Assembly: GCF_014697585.1 (NCBI RefSeq)
Contig: NZ_JACJSB010000010.1
Location: 62,001-126,000, forward strand
Source: Dolichospermum sp. FACHB-1091
Lineage (GTDB): Bacteria; Cyanobacteriota; Cyanobacteriia; Cyanobacteriales; Nostocaceae
Direction: 5' to 3'
Length of the DNA stretch: 64,000 nucleotides
The notes below the pieces were generated by a model. The model saw nothing but the letters and a program-made list of their open reading frames with translations, had not been told where the DNA came from and did no database searches. Positions 56,215 through 62,739 of this stretch are shown piece by piece; position 1 is the stretch's first letter, and the number at the start of each line of letters is the position of its first letter. Position numbers and translations under genes: made by a program.

Positions 56215-56890
56215 ATAATCTACTAATAAAATTCTCATGTTCTGGACTTGCTAAACCCTGCTGCAAAACAGCTAATACTGTACCTAAATCTCCTCCTAAT
56301 AATGCTATTTTATCTAACCATAAACCGGGGAATATTTGGGAACAAATTATATTATCTGCATTGGGTTGAAGTTGAATATACTCCCCTTGTTGTAACCTAA
56401 ACCAATCAAATTGATAGTCATAAACTCGCCAGATTAAATATTCTTGGACTTGATTACGACGATAAACTTTGAGTTTTTCATGTAAATCATAGGAAGCACT
56501 AGAAGCAGCAATTTCTACTATTAATTCTGGCGCACCTTCTACATAATCATCTTTATTTATTCTTGATTGTCCTCCTGTTTCAATTCTTAATAAAGCATCC
56601 GGTTGTGGTTCGTTATCTGTATCAAGAAGAACAGTTGTGTTATCCAGTGCTTCCACTCCTGGTGTAGCTGCTTCATAAGCGATTAACCAACCCATAATGC
56701 GAGCATGGGGTTTGCCGTGTTGTTTTGCTCTAACAGGTGATGCCACGTAAACTACTCCTTCAATTAATTCGGCTTTTTTGAGATTCGGCATGGCATGATA
56801 ACGCCGTTCAAATTCATGACGGGTTAATTTGTCGCCGTTTTCTAGGGGAGGAATAGTTAAGATGGGAGAAATTGCAGTAGTAGATATCAT
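56207..56890 (-). CDS. Uma2 (DUF820) family nuclease-like protein
   Basis: 227 residues from the ATG at 56890. PQPDALLRIETGG, then EGAPELIVEIAASSASYDLH and KLKVYRRNQVQEYLIWRVYD are the Uma2 core (PD-(D/E)XK fold with D and E-x-A). Uma2 genes are greatly expanded in Nostocales; their target is unknown. Three members occur in this window within 6 kb. Confidence 0.9.
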   Translation of the reverse strand: MISTTAISPILTIPPLENGDKLTRHEFERRYHAMPNLKKAELIEGVVYVASPVRAKQHGKPHARIMGWLIAYEAATPGVEALDNTTVLLDTDNEPQPDALLRIETGGQSRINKDDYVEGAPELIVEIAASSASYDLHEKLKVYRRNQVQEYLIWRVYDYQFDWFRLQQGEYIQLQPNADNIICSQIFPGLWLDKIALLGGDLGTVLAVLQQGLASPEHENFISRLSS

Positions 56891-56964
56891 AAAATTTGCT
56901 CGAATTTTGCAGAAAATGAAATTGTCACCAATCACGATTTACGGTTACTGAGCGGAGTCGAAGT

Positions 56965-56992
56965 ACAGGATTTCAGGATTTACAGGATGTTA
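56965..56992. repeat. CAGGATTTCAGGATTTACAG repeat
   Basis: A 28-bp run also found at 57942-57969. It is a common dispersed cyanobacterial intergenic sequence (ATCCTGTAAATCCTGAAATC on the other strand). Confidence 0.7.
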
Positions 56993-57042
56993 CATGAGTA
57001 ATTTTGGTTTGGATGATAACTTTTGCTCATAATTGATTGCGA

Positions 57043-57462
57043 TTAATTTGGTGGATGCCAACCTGCTTTAACCCAATTTTTACGCACAGTAACAGCTAAA
57101 CTATTATTCAATCTCAACGCCCCGATTGTAGCACGACCACAGGCTGTCAGACCGATAATTTCTGTCCCCTCTGGACTCCAAGTAAAATGTTTTTGCCATT
57201 GTTGTTGACGAGGATTAAATAGAGAAACTATTTCACCAGATTTAGGATCTAAATTCTCAGTTTGTGTCCATTTGTATTGATTACATAATTCACACGCTAA
57301 ACAGAGATTATCTTCTGTATCATCTCCTCCTTTAGCTACAGGTTGGATATGATCAATTTGCAATCTACCCATAATATAATCTTGATGACTAAGGCAATAC
57401 TCACAGCGATTTTCTGCCCGTTCTCTTACCTTTTGGCGTATGGTTTCAGATAGAGAACTCAT
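57043..57462 (-). CDS. HNH endonuclease
   Basis: 139 residues. ENRCEYCLSHQDYIMGRLQI, then DHIQPVAKGGDDTEDNLCLA and CELCNQYK: an HNH domain with two CxxC zinc knuckles. It overlaps the upstream gene (57459-57854) by 4 bases, so the two are translated together. The pair recurs in cyanobacteria and may be a small defence or toxin-antitoxin unit. Confidence 0.9.
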   Translation of the reverse strand: MSSLSETIRQKVRERAENRCEYCLSHQDYIMGRLQIDHIQPVAKGGDDTEDNLCLACELCNQYKWTQTENLDPKSGEIVSLFNPRQQQWQKHFTWSPEGTEIIGLTACGRATIGALRLNNSLAVTVRKNWVKAGWHPPN

Positions 57463-57854
57463 GGCGATAAAGGAGTTTTTATTCCCCGTTTGACAGCTTC
57501 GGCTAAACCTTCAGATTTTCTTAATTGTCCCATTTGATAAAGGGACATTAAAATTAATAATTCATAACGTTCTCCTGCTGTTAAACCGGTATTTTTTCCT
57601 TTAGCTTGTAGTTCTCCCAAGCGTTGATTTTGCACTACATCCATTTTTAAATTAGCTAATTCTAGAACTTCCTCATCGGAAATATCAGGAATGCTTGAAT
57701 TAATGCTCATTTCTGAGAGATTATCTAAGGTAGGTAATACTATTTCTAGGGTGTCAAGTAAAACATCTGATATCTCTCGCGCTGTTGCTTCTCCAAGACG
57801 CTGGATAGAAGCAGCTAAACTTTCGGGTAAGTTAATAGTTATGGGAATAGTCAT
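57459..57854 (-). CDS. Hypothetical partner of the HNH gene
   Basis: 131 residues. MTIPITINLPESLAASIQRL looks like a short DNA-binding (ribbon-helix-helix-like) start; the C-terminal half (TAGERYELLILMSLYQMGQL) is helical. ATGA overlap with HNH indicates an operon. An antitoxin-like role is inferred only from the pairing. Confidence 0.75.
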   Translation of the reverse strand: MTIPITINLPESLAASIQRLGEATAREISDVLLDTLEIVLPTLDNLSEMSINSSIPDISDEEVLELANLKMDVVQNQRLGELQAKGKNTGLTAGERYELLILMSLYQMGQLRKSEGLAEAVKRGIKTPLSP

Positions 57855-57941
57855 AGAAAATACGATGGTTGATTACAATTCTAGTTTAGATGATGTTTGG
57901 GATGAATTTCTTTGTTATTTTTTTGTCTGAATCAGGATATC

Positions 57942-58032
57942 CAGGATTTCAGGATTTACAGGATGTTACCCAACATTTCGGTGATTTTGTGATTTAATGT
58001 TGTTGGGTTGCGCTGTCGCTTAACCCAACCTA
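57942..58032. repeat. Dispersed repeat block with REP-like palindrome
   Basis: The CAGGATTTCAGG run (57942-57969) is followed by GATGTTACCCAACATTTCGG (repeated with small changes at 58547-58600) and by a 32-bp palindrome (58001-58032: TGTTGGGTTGCGCTGTCGCT then TAACCCAACCTA). The palindrome occurs exactly, inverted, at 60327-60358. Confidence 0.8.
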
Positions 58033-58074
58033 CATCTAACCTATAGATATCATTATTGTCAGATTATGTCTTTT

Positions 58075-58284
58075 TTAAGCTATATTTTGTAATGTTTGGG
58101 GTTGGGGTATAGGCTTACCGATTTGATTATAGCCATACAGCAAATCTTCTAACACTTCCTTAGCATTTTCTAGAGCTTCTTCATAACTTTCTCCGTGGGT
58201 TTTAGCATATTTTCCCCACTCAGGTAAAAAAGCAATATACGCTTGATCTTCTTGGGACCATTGAATTAAAATACTATATTTCAT
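58075..58284 (-). CDS. hicB: HicB-type antitoxin (short)
   Basis: 69 residues. MKYSILIQWSQEDQAYIAFL, PEWGKYAKTHGESYEEALENAKEVL: the partial RNase-H-like HicB fold without a C-terminal DNA-binding domain. It overlaps hicA by 4 bases (ATGA), in the order hicA-hicB. HicB binds and inhibits HicA. Confidence 0.9.
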   Translation of the reverse strand: MKYSILIQWSQEDQAYIAFLPEWGKYAKTHGESYEEALENAKEVLEDLLYGYNQIGKPIPQPQTLQNIA

Positions 58285-58505
58285 AGTTCATCTCCTTTTT
58301 CTAATTGTTCAAGTTCTTTGATACTTTCTATTATATCTTTCTCTTGATAGGGTTTTGCATCTTTGCTGTCTTTGCCAGATAGGACTACAGGTTTTGGTAA
58401 AAGCGGATGAATCCAGTAAGAATGACTACCTTTTCCCCGCTTTGGTAATAACGTAAATCCTGCTTTTTGCAACATCTGTTTTAATTCTCTAATTTTTTTG
58501 GGCAT
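58281..58505 (-). CDS. hicA: HicA-type mRNA interferase toxin
   Basis: 74 residues. ELKQMLQKAGFTLLPKRGKG with the catalytic His in KGSHSYWIHPL, the dsRBD-like HicA fold. It cleaves mRNAs when free. First gene of the pair; the start is preceded by a 105-base gap containing a partial copy of the 57942 repeat. Confidence 0.93.
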   Translation of the reverse strand: MPKKIRELKQMLQKAGFTLLPKRGKGSHSYWIHPLLPKPVVLSGKDSKDAKPYQEKDIIESIKELEQLEKGDEL

Positions 58506-58610
58506 TTAGTTTTATTTATTTGGACTTCTGGAAATTGCATTTGAATGATGTTACCCAACATTTTGGTGATTTTGTGATTTAATTTTGTTGGGTTGCCAAT
58601 TGCTGAGAGA

Positions 58611-59501
58611 TTAGTTGAAGGATTTATAATAGTAAAGTCTAACATTTTCGATTCTTGTTTTTTCTAACTCTTTTTGGACAGTACCTACCCACATATTAGG
58701 TAAAATATCTTGATTTTGATAAAAACTGTGAACTCGTTGGGCTGCATCGTTGAGTTTGAAATAATTAGCTAAATCTTGCTTATTTTTAATATTATAATAG
58801 AGAACTGGATTAGGATTAGCTTTTGAGAGGCCAACTAGAAATGATCCGGTAACTTCTAGAGGGTCTAAAACGAACTTCGGAAAATGTCTCCATACCAAAT
58901 TTTGGGTTTCTGATTTGGCAAAATCTTCTGCTTGAATTTCGGGATAAAGCTCAATTTCACTGCGACCGTTGAAATAGAAATCAAAACCAACAAGAGAGAG
59001 AAACGGACGTACGGAAATCAAATCCTCAGCGTTGGTGGCTAGGGATAAAGCTTGATCTAACTTTTCGGGATAATCTTTGATTCTAATGTGCATTTTTAAA
59101 CTAGATTCAGCAATATTGCTTCTTAAATCAATCCCCGCAGAAAGAACAGTAACTTTACGAAAATCAAAGTCAGATCCTAAAAACTGCCGCAATAGAGAGT
59201 AGTCAATTTGCACACCAACAAGGTTTTCTACTCGATTAAAAAAAGTGAGGGATTGATGGAGATATTTTTGCCATTGTTGTGCCTTATCTTGGAAAAAAAA
59301 CATAAATCTTGAGGCAATCAACTTGTCTAATTCTATCTTACAAGAAGCTTCAATGCTACAGTCTCCTTCTACATTCATCACAAAGTCTTCAAACAAGGGG
59401 AGTGGATAAATAGGCTCAACATCAAAGGCTTGTTGATGATTGCGAATAAACTGTAGTTTTTGTTCTTGAAATCTGTCTTTCTGGGTTACATTAGCTATCA
59501 T
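58611..59501 (-). CDS. PatF/TruF/LynF-family cyanobactin prenyltransferase
   Basis: 296 residues, family length. NVTQKDRFQEQKLQFIRNHQ, then QAFDVEPIYPLPLFEDFV and TVLSAGIDLRSNIAESSLKM and the C-terminal NMWVGTVQKELEKTRIENVR are strongly similar to what I recall of PatF, TruF and LynF. These ABBA-fold enzymes put prenyl groups on Tyr, Ser or Thr of cyanobactin peptides; some PatF are inactive. The frame is intact. No precursor gene lies near it. It diverges from the transposase gene with 33 bases between starts. Confidence 0.9.
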   Translation of the reverse strand: MIANVTQKDRFQEQKLQFIRNHQQAFDVEPIYPLPLFEDFVMNVEGDCSIEASCKIELDKLIASRFMFFFQDKAQQWQKYLHQSLTFFNRVENLVGVQIDYSLLRQFLGSDFDFRKVTVLSAGIDLRSNIAESSLKMHIRIKDYPEKLDQALSLATNAEDLISVRPFLSLVGFDFYFNGRSEIELYPEIQAEDFAKSETQNLVWRHFPKFVLDPLEVTGSFLVGLSKANPNPVLYYNIKNKQDLANYFKLNDAAQRVHSFYQNQDILPNMWVGTVQKELEKTRIENVRLYYYKSFN

Positions 59502-59534
59502 AAATGGCTGGTTTTTATATTGTTGTTAAAAGAT

Positions 59535-60254
59535 ATGCCTAGAAAACCTCGAAATTTAAAGTCTGGATATTCTTACCACATTACCATCCGTTGCAATAAC
59601 CGTGAATTTAAATTATCACGGCGTGAATGTCGGGAAGTGTTTCTTTATGCAATAAAAAAGGCTTTGGATAAATACAATTTCCAGCTTTATGCTTTGTGCA
59701 TTATGTCAAATCATGTTCATTATTTGATTGCACCTAAACAGCCAGAAGAGTTACCCAAAATTATGCACTTCCTGAATTGGTACACGGCGATGTGTTTCAA
59801 TCGGATGTTAAGAAGAACGGGACATTTTTGGGAGAAACGATATTACTGTGATGGATTTCCTGCTTCAGATAGAGACAGAGCATTAAATACTTTACGCTAC
59901 ATTCACGCTAATCCTAAAGCTGCCAAAATGCGCCAGAGTTTTTTCTATGACTTCAGCAATTATGGCAGTTATGAACGCTTAACCGATGATGGTTTAACTC
60001 AATGGCATCCAGCATTTCTGCGGCTAGGAAACAGCTTAGAAGAATGTGCCAGAAAGTATAAAGGCTTCTGCCAAAAGTATAAACCCAAGGAGAAGACCCC
60101 AACCCAATACCACTGGGGTAGTAAGCTGTTGGCTGGGGTTCATCTCACAAATCAGGGTTCAACCACCAACCCCAAAAAATCTAAGTCCAGTTTTCCAACA
60201 CCCCCGTGCCAGGTATCGGAAACCCCTGAAGAAGCTATTCCGGTTTACAATTGA
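59535..60254 (+). CDS. REP-associated tyrosine (Y1) transposase
   Basis: About 239 residues from the ATG at 59535 (MPRKPRNLKSGYSYHITIRC). The HUH motif SNHVHYLIA and the downstream WYTAMCFNRMLRRTGHFWEK are typical of the REP-associated branch; a catalytic Tyr is present in the second half (YIHANPKA region). The real C terminus probably lies near residue 205; beyond it (TNQGSTTNPKKSKS on) the frame runs into unrelated DNA and the patA scrap, where it meets TGA. Confidence 0.85.
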   Translation: MPRKPRNLKSGYSYHITIRCNNREFKLSRRECREVFLYAIKKALDKYNFQLYALCIMSNHVHYLIAPKQPEELPKIMHFLNWYTAMCFNRMLRRTGHFWEKRYYCDGFPASDRDRALNTLRYIHANPKAAKMRQSFFYDFSNYGSYERLTDDGLTQWHPAFLRLGNSLEECARKYKGFCQKYKPKEKTPTQYHWGSKLLAGVHLTNQGSTTNPKKSKSSFPTPPCQVSETPEEAIPVYN

Positions 60255-60315
60255 TGTGAGTGATATTATTCCTGTCACCTTGGGCGAAGTCCGTTCTTGG
60301 TCTACTCCTTATTAA
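60231..60315 (+). pseudogene. 3' scrap of a patA/patG-type gene
   Basis: A second frame reads KLFRFTIDVSDIIPVTLGEV then RSWSTPY and TAA, almost the same as the end of the protease at 52527 (LFTIDVSDRIPVTLGQVRSW). The rest of the gene is absent; the transposase gene overlaps it. The following genes resemble patB and patC, the normal neighbours of patA, so this is best read as the end of a lost patA. Confidence 0.75.
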
Positions 60316-60326
60316 TATAATATTGG

Positions 60327-60358
60327 TAGGTTGGGTTAAGCGACAGCGCAACCCAACA
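60327..60358. repeat. REP-like palindrome, exact inverted copy of 58001-58032
   Basis: TAGGTTGGGTTAAGCGACAG followed by CGCAACCCAACA. GTTGGGTT/AACCCAAC arms fold on a 12-base loop. It lies 72 bases after the Y1 transposase gene, the type of enzyme known to move REP sequences. Confidence 0.85.
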
Positions 60359-60378
60359 AAGTCTTTTATCTCGTTTAT

Positions 60379-60485
60379 CTCGTTCCCAGTCTCTGACTGG
60401 GAATGCGGTTACAGAGGCTCTGACTCTGCTTTAATAGAAGGCAGAGCCTTCTAGAATTGATTCCCATACGGAGTATGGGAACGAG
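60379..60485. repeat. CTCGTTCCCAG composite palindrome
   Basis: 107 bp. Starts CTCGTTCCCAGTCTCTGACT, ends GTATGGGAACGAG, with an inner stem AGGCTCTGAC/AGGCAGAGCCT. Same family as 53413-53522 and 8580-8630. It forms most of the 237-base gap between the patA scrap and the patB-like gene. Confidence 0.85.
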
Positions 60486-60552
60486 AAAATCATGTTGAGT
60501 TTTTTAATGTTGGGTAACATACGTCAACCCAACCTACAATCTAAAATTGATT

Positions 60553-60756
60553 ATGAGATTACCCAAACTTTCCCCTCCGGTAAAAAGACCAGATATTATT
60601 TATCCTCATCGTTCTGTGGATGTCATTCATGGTAGAGTTGAGGACTTAGTTAGCATTCGTATGGACTTATTGCATGGTGCTAATTATAATGACCCCGCTG
60701 CATTTCAAAATCGTAGCTATCAGCAAATTAAATCTTCTTGCAGTTGTGCAATTTAG
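60553..60756 (+). CDS. PatB-like small protein of cyanobactin loci
   Basis: 67 residues: MRLPKLSPPVKRPDIIYPHR, VDVIHGRVEDLVSIRMDLL and a Cys-containing end (KSSCSCAI). The Pro-rich start and small size fit the PatB/AcyB/McaB family; role unknown even in active clusters. The name rests on context (PatA-type scrap upstream, PatC-like gene downstream, PatF nearby). An in-frame TTG two codons upstream exists. Confidence 0.6.
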   Translation: MRLPKLSPPVKRPDIIYPHRSVDVIHGRVEDLVSIRMDLLHGANYNDPAAFQNRSYQQIKSSCSCAI

Positions 60757-60770
60757 GAGTTATCAAAGTT

Positions 60771-60959
60771 ATGAGTAAACAAAAGAAAACCCCCGCAAAT
60801 TCGAGTCAACCAGAACCTCAACAGTCACAAGAAATTGAACGCAAATTGTTATCTACTGGCTTGGAAGATTATGGTTTTTGGTCACAGGAAATGGCTAGAC
60901 AAAAAGCCCAACAAACTGAACCTGATAAACCTTTCCGTCGTGGTCGCATTTGGTGTTAG
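60771..60959 (+). CDS. PatC-like small protein of cyanobactin loci
   Basis: 62 residues from ATG at 60771, with AGGAG about 14 bases upstream. LSTGLEDYGFWSQEMARQKA near the C terminus matches my memory of the PatC/TenC/TruC family (FWSxExARxKA). It starts 15 bases after the patB-like stop. Its 3' end is duplicated at 61640-61757. Confidence 0.6.
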   Translation: MSKQKKTPANSSQPEPQQSQEIERKLLSTGLEDYGFWSQEMARQKAQQTEPDKPFRRGRIWC

Positions 60960-61019
60960 TTGGTGGTGTTAGTTGGTGCGGTTTTCATATCTCCGACTTC
61001 TTTGAGAAGTTGGGGATAT
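60902..61019. repeat. First copy of a ~118-bp direct repeat (patC-like 3' end)
   Basis: Covers the last codons of the PatC-like gene (CTGAACCTGATAAACCTTTC), then GTTGGTGGTGTTAGTTGGTG and the CCGACTTCTTTGAGAAGTTG hairpin. The second copy lies 738 bases on (61640-61757) with few differences. Confidence 0.85.
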
Positions 61020-61022
61020 TCA

Positions 61023-61601
61023 TTAATGCACAGGAAACACTTTACTTAAATCAAGCTGTAAATCAGTAAACCAAGGTAAAGATATCACCTGAGTAGGTAA
61101 AACAATTCGCTTATTTGTATACCCAAATATCCCCTGTTTATTTTGATATGGTTCACTGTAACATTCCAAGCAATTATCTAATAAATTAAATATCCAATAA
61201 TCAGGTATTCCCGCTTTTGCATAAAGAGGTATTTTCACTTTTTGGTCATAGTCTATGGAAGAATCTGCAACTTCTATGACTAACAATATATCTGTCCCTT
61301 GTGGGTGAGATGAAAAATAATCATCATCACGGTTTTTGACAATGGCAAAATCTGGTTCTGGTTCACTTTTGGGTGGTATACTAACAGGGGCTTGAGATTG
61401 CAGAATTGCTCTATCTTCTATAAGTTTTGGAAGTTCCTTTAATAGCTTTCTTAAACAAGTTTCATGTGCCGTACCTTTTGATACCATTTCTACCAATTCT
61501 CCGTTAATTAATTGAATGTGATCATCTTCTTTTAAAAAGCCAATTTCGATGAGTTCGTGATATTCTTCTAGGGTGAAGCTTTTAACCTGAATTGTAGTCA
61601 T
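61023..61601 (-). CDS. Uma2 family nuclease-like protein between direct repeats
   Basis: 192 residues from the ATG at 61601 (MTTIQVKSFTLEEYHELIEI). PEPDFAIVKNRDDDYFSSHP and TDILLVIEVADSSIDYDQKV are the Uma2 core. The gene is framed by two ~118-bp direct repeats derived from the patC-like gene end, so it may have arrived by recombination or by a duplication. It is convergent with the patC-like gene. Confidence 0.88.
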   Translation of the reverse strand: MTTIQVKSFTLEEYHELIEIGFLKEDDHIQLINGELVEMVSKGTAHETCLRKLLKELPKLIEDRAILQSQAPVSIPPKSEPEPDFAIVKNRDDDYFSSHPQGTDILLVIEVADSSIDYDQKVKIPLYAKAGIPDYWIFNLLDNCLECYSEPYQNKQGIFGYTNKRIVLPTQVISLPWFTDLQLDLSKVFPVH

Positions 61602-61639
61602 ATATCTTGCTCCTTGAGGATTTGCTATTATATATTCTA

Positions 61640-61757
61640 AAAATGCCAACACACTGAACCTGATAAACCTTTCCGTCGTGGTCGCATTTGGTGTTAGTTG
61701 GTGGTGTTAGTTGGTGCAGTTTTCATATCCCCGACTTCTTTGAGAAGTTGGGGATAT
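61640..61757. repeat. Second copy of the ~118-bp direct repeat
   Basis: Repeats the 3' end of the PatC-like gene and the hairpin CCCCGACTTCT/AGAAGTTGGGG. Small differences from the first copy (AACACACTGAA for AACAAACTGAA; GGTGCAG for GGTGCGG). Confidence 0.85.
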
Positions 61758-61768
61758 AATTCTAATTT

Positions 61769-62530
61769 TTAGAGATTATTGAGATCAATACCTTTAGCTG
61801 CTAATTTTGCTAATAGGTCTTGATAATTTTTTTGTTCTTGGTCGGCACGTTGTTTTTCTTGTTCAGCACGTTGTTTTTCTTGTTCAGCACGTTGTTTTTC
61901 CCGTTCAGCACGTTGCTGTTGCTGCTCGGCGCGTTGATATTCCTTCTCTGCACGTTGATTTAATTCTACAGATGTGAGAAACTTACCGCCATGAGGATAA
62001 TAAATTTCTAAGTTATCTGCTGTGAGTTTAAAACGTATGTCTAAACGCGGACTGACCCAATTATTAATATCCTCAATTGCCTCTAAACATTCTTGTTCAA
62101 GAATAAATCCTGTTAATTCAATTGTGTCTGGATTGTATATATAATACTCTTCTACTCCATAACGCTGATAAAAGAGGATTTTTTTGGCCATTTCTTTGGT
62201 AGTATTTCCTGGAGAAAGGATTTCAAATACCACTTGGGGAGGAATATTATTTTCTTGCCATTGTTTATAAGAACCTCTATCACCTTTGGGTCTTCCAAAC
62301 ACCACCATAACATCAGGTGCTTGTCGGGTTTTTACACTTCCTTCCACAGGATACCAAAGTAAATCACCAGCTATAAATACATCATCGTTTGGTGCGAATA
62401 ATATTTCTAAATTTTCCTTAATTTTAACAATCCATTCATATTGTTTAGTATTATCGGACATAGGGTTGCCATCACTATCAGGGTAGATGATTTCTGGTTT
62501 GATTTCTGGTGGTATAAGTTGCTGTACCAT
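61769..62530 (-). CDS. Uma2 family protein with QRAE repeat tail
   Basis: 253 residues. Uma2 core: TRQAPDVMVVFGRPKGDRGS, then PPQVVFEILSPGNTTKEMAK and KILFYQRYGVEEYYIYNPDT. The tail (about 195-235) repeats (E/A)QRAEQEKQ-type heptads, a predicted coiled coil, encoded by a 21-bp tandem DNA repeat. It is the third Uma2 member of this region. Confidence 0.9.
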   Translation of the reverse strand: MVQQLIPPEIKPEIIYPDSDGNPMSDNTKQYEWIVKIKENLEILFAPNDDVFIAGDLLWYPVEGSVKTRQAPDVMVVFGRPKGDRGSYKQWQENNIPPQVVFEILSPGNTTKEMAKKILFYQRYGVEEYYIYNPDTIELTGFILEQECLEAIEDINNWVSPRLDIRFKLTADNLEIYYPHGGKFLTSVELNQRAEKEYQRAEQQQQRAEREKQRAEQEKQRAEQEKQRADQEQKNYQDLLAKLAAKGIDLNNL

Positions 62531-62739
62531 ATCTAAATCTCCATTTTACCAAGGGTAAATAAAGTTTTGAACACAAGCAGTGGCACTGATGAATATATCA
62601 ACAATTATAGTAATAATAGTAATTATATGGTGATTTGCGATCGCATTGCGCTTTTTTGAGACTCTAGACAAACTCCGTAGTTATTGCCTTTGGCAAGTCC
62701 CGAATTTATGGAAAAAATCCGGGATTTTGTGCTTAAATT

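Noticed and set aside
62699-62723. CCCGAATTT / AAATCCGGG hairpin after ffh as a terminator
   Set aside because: One stem mismatch and no T run on the minus strand; support is too weak to list.
52361-62739. A cyanobactin precursor (PatE) gene
   Set aside because: Gaps between the genes were read on both strands for a short leader-like frame; none was found, so no precursor is claimed.
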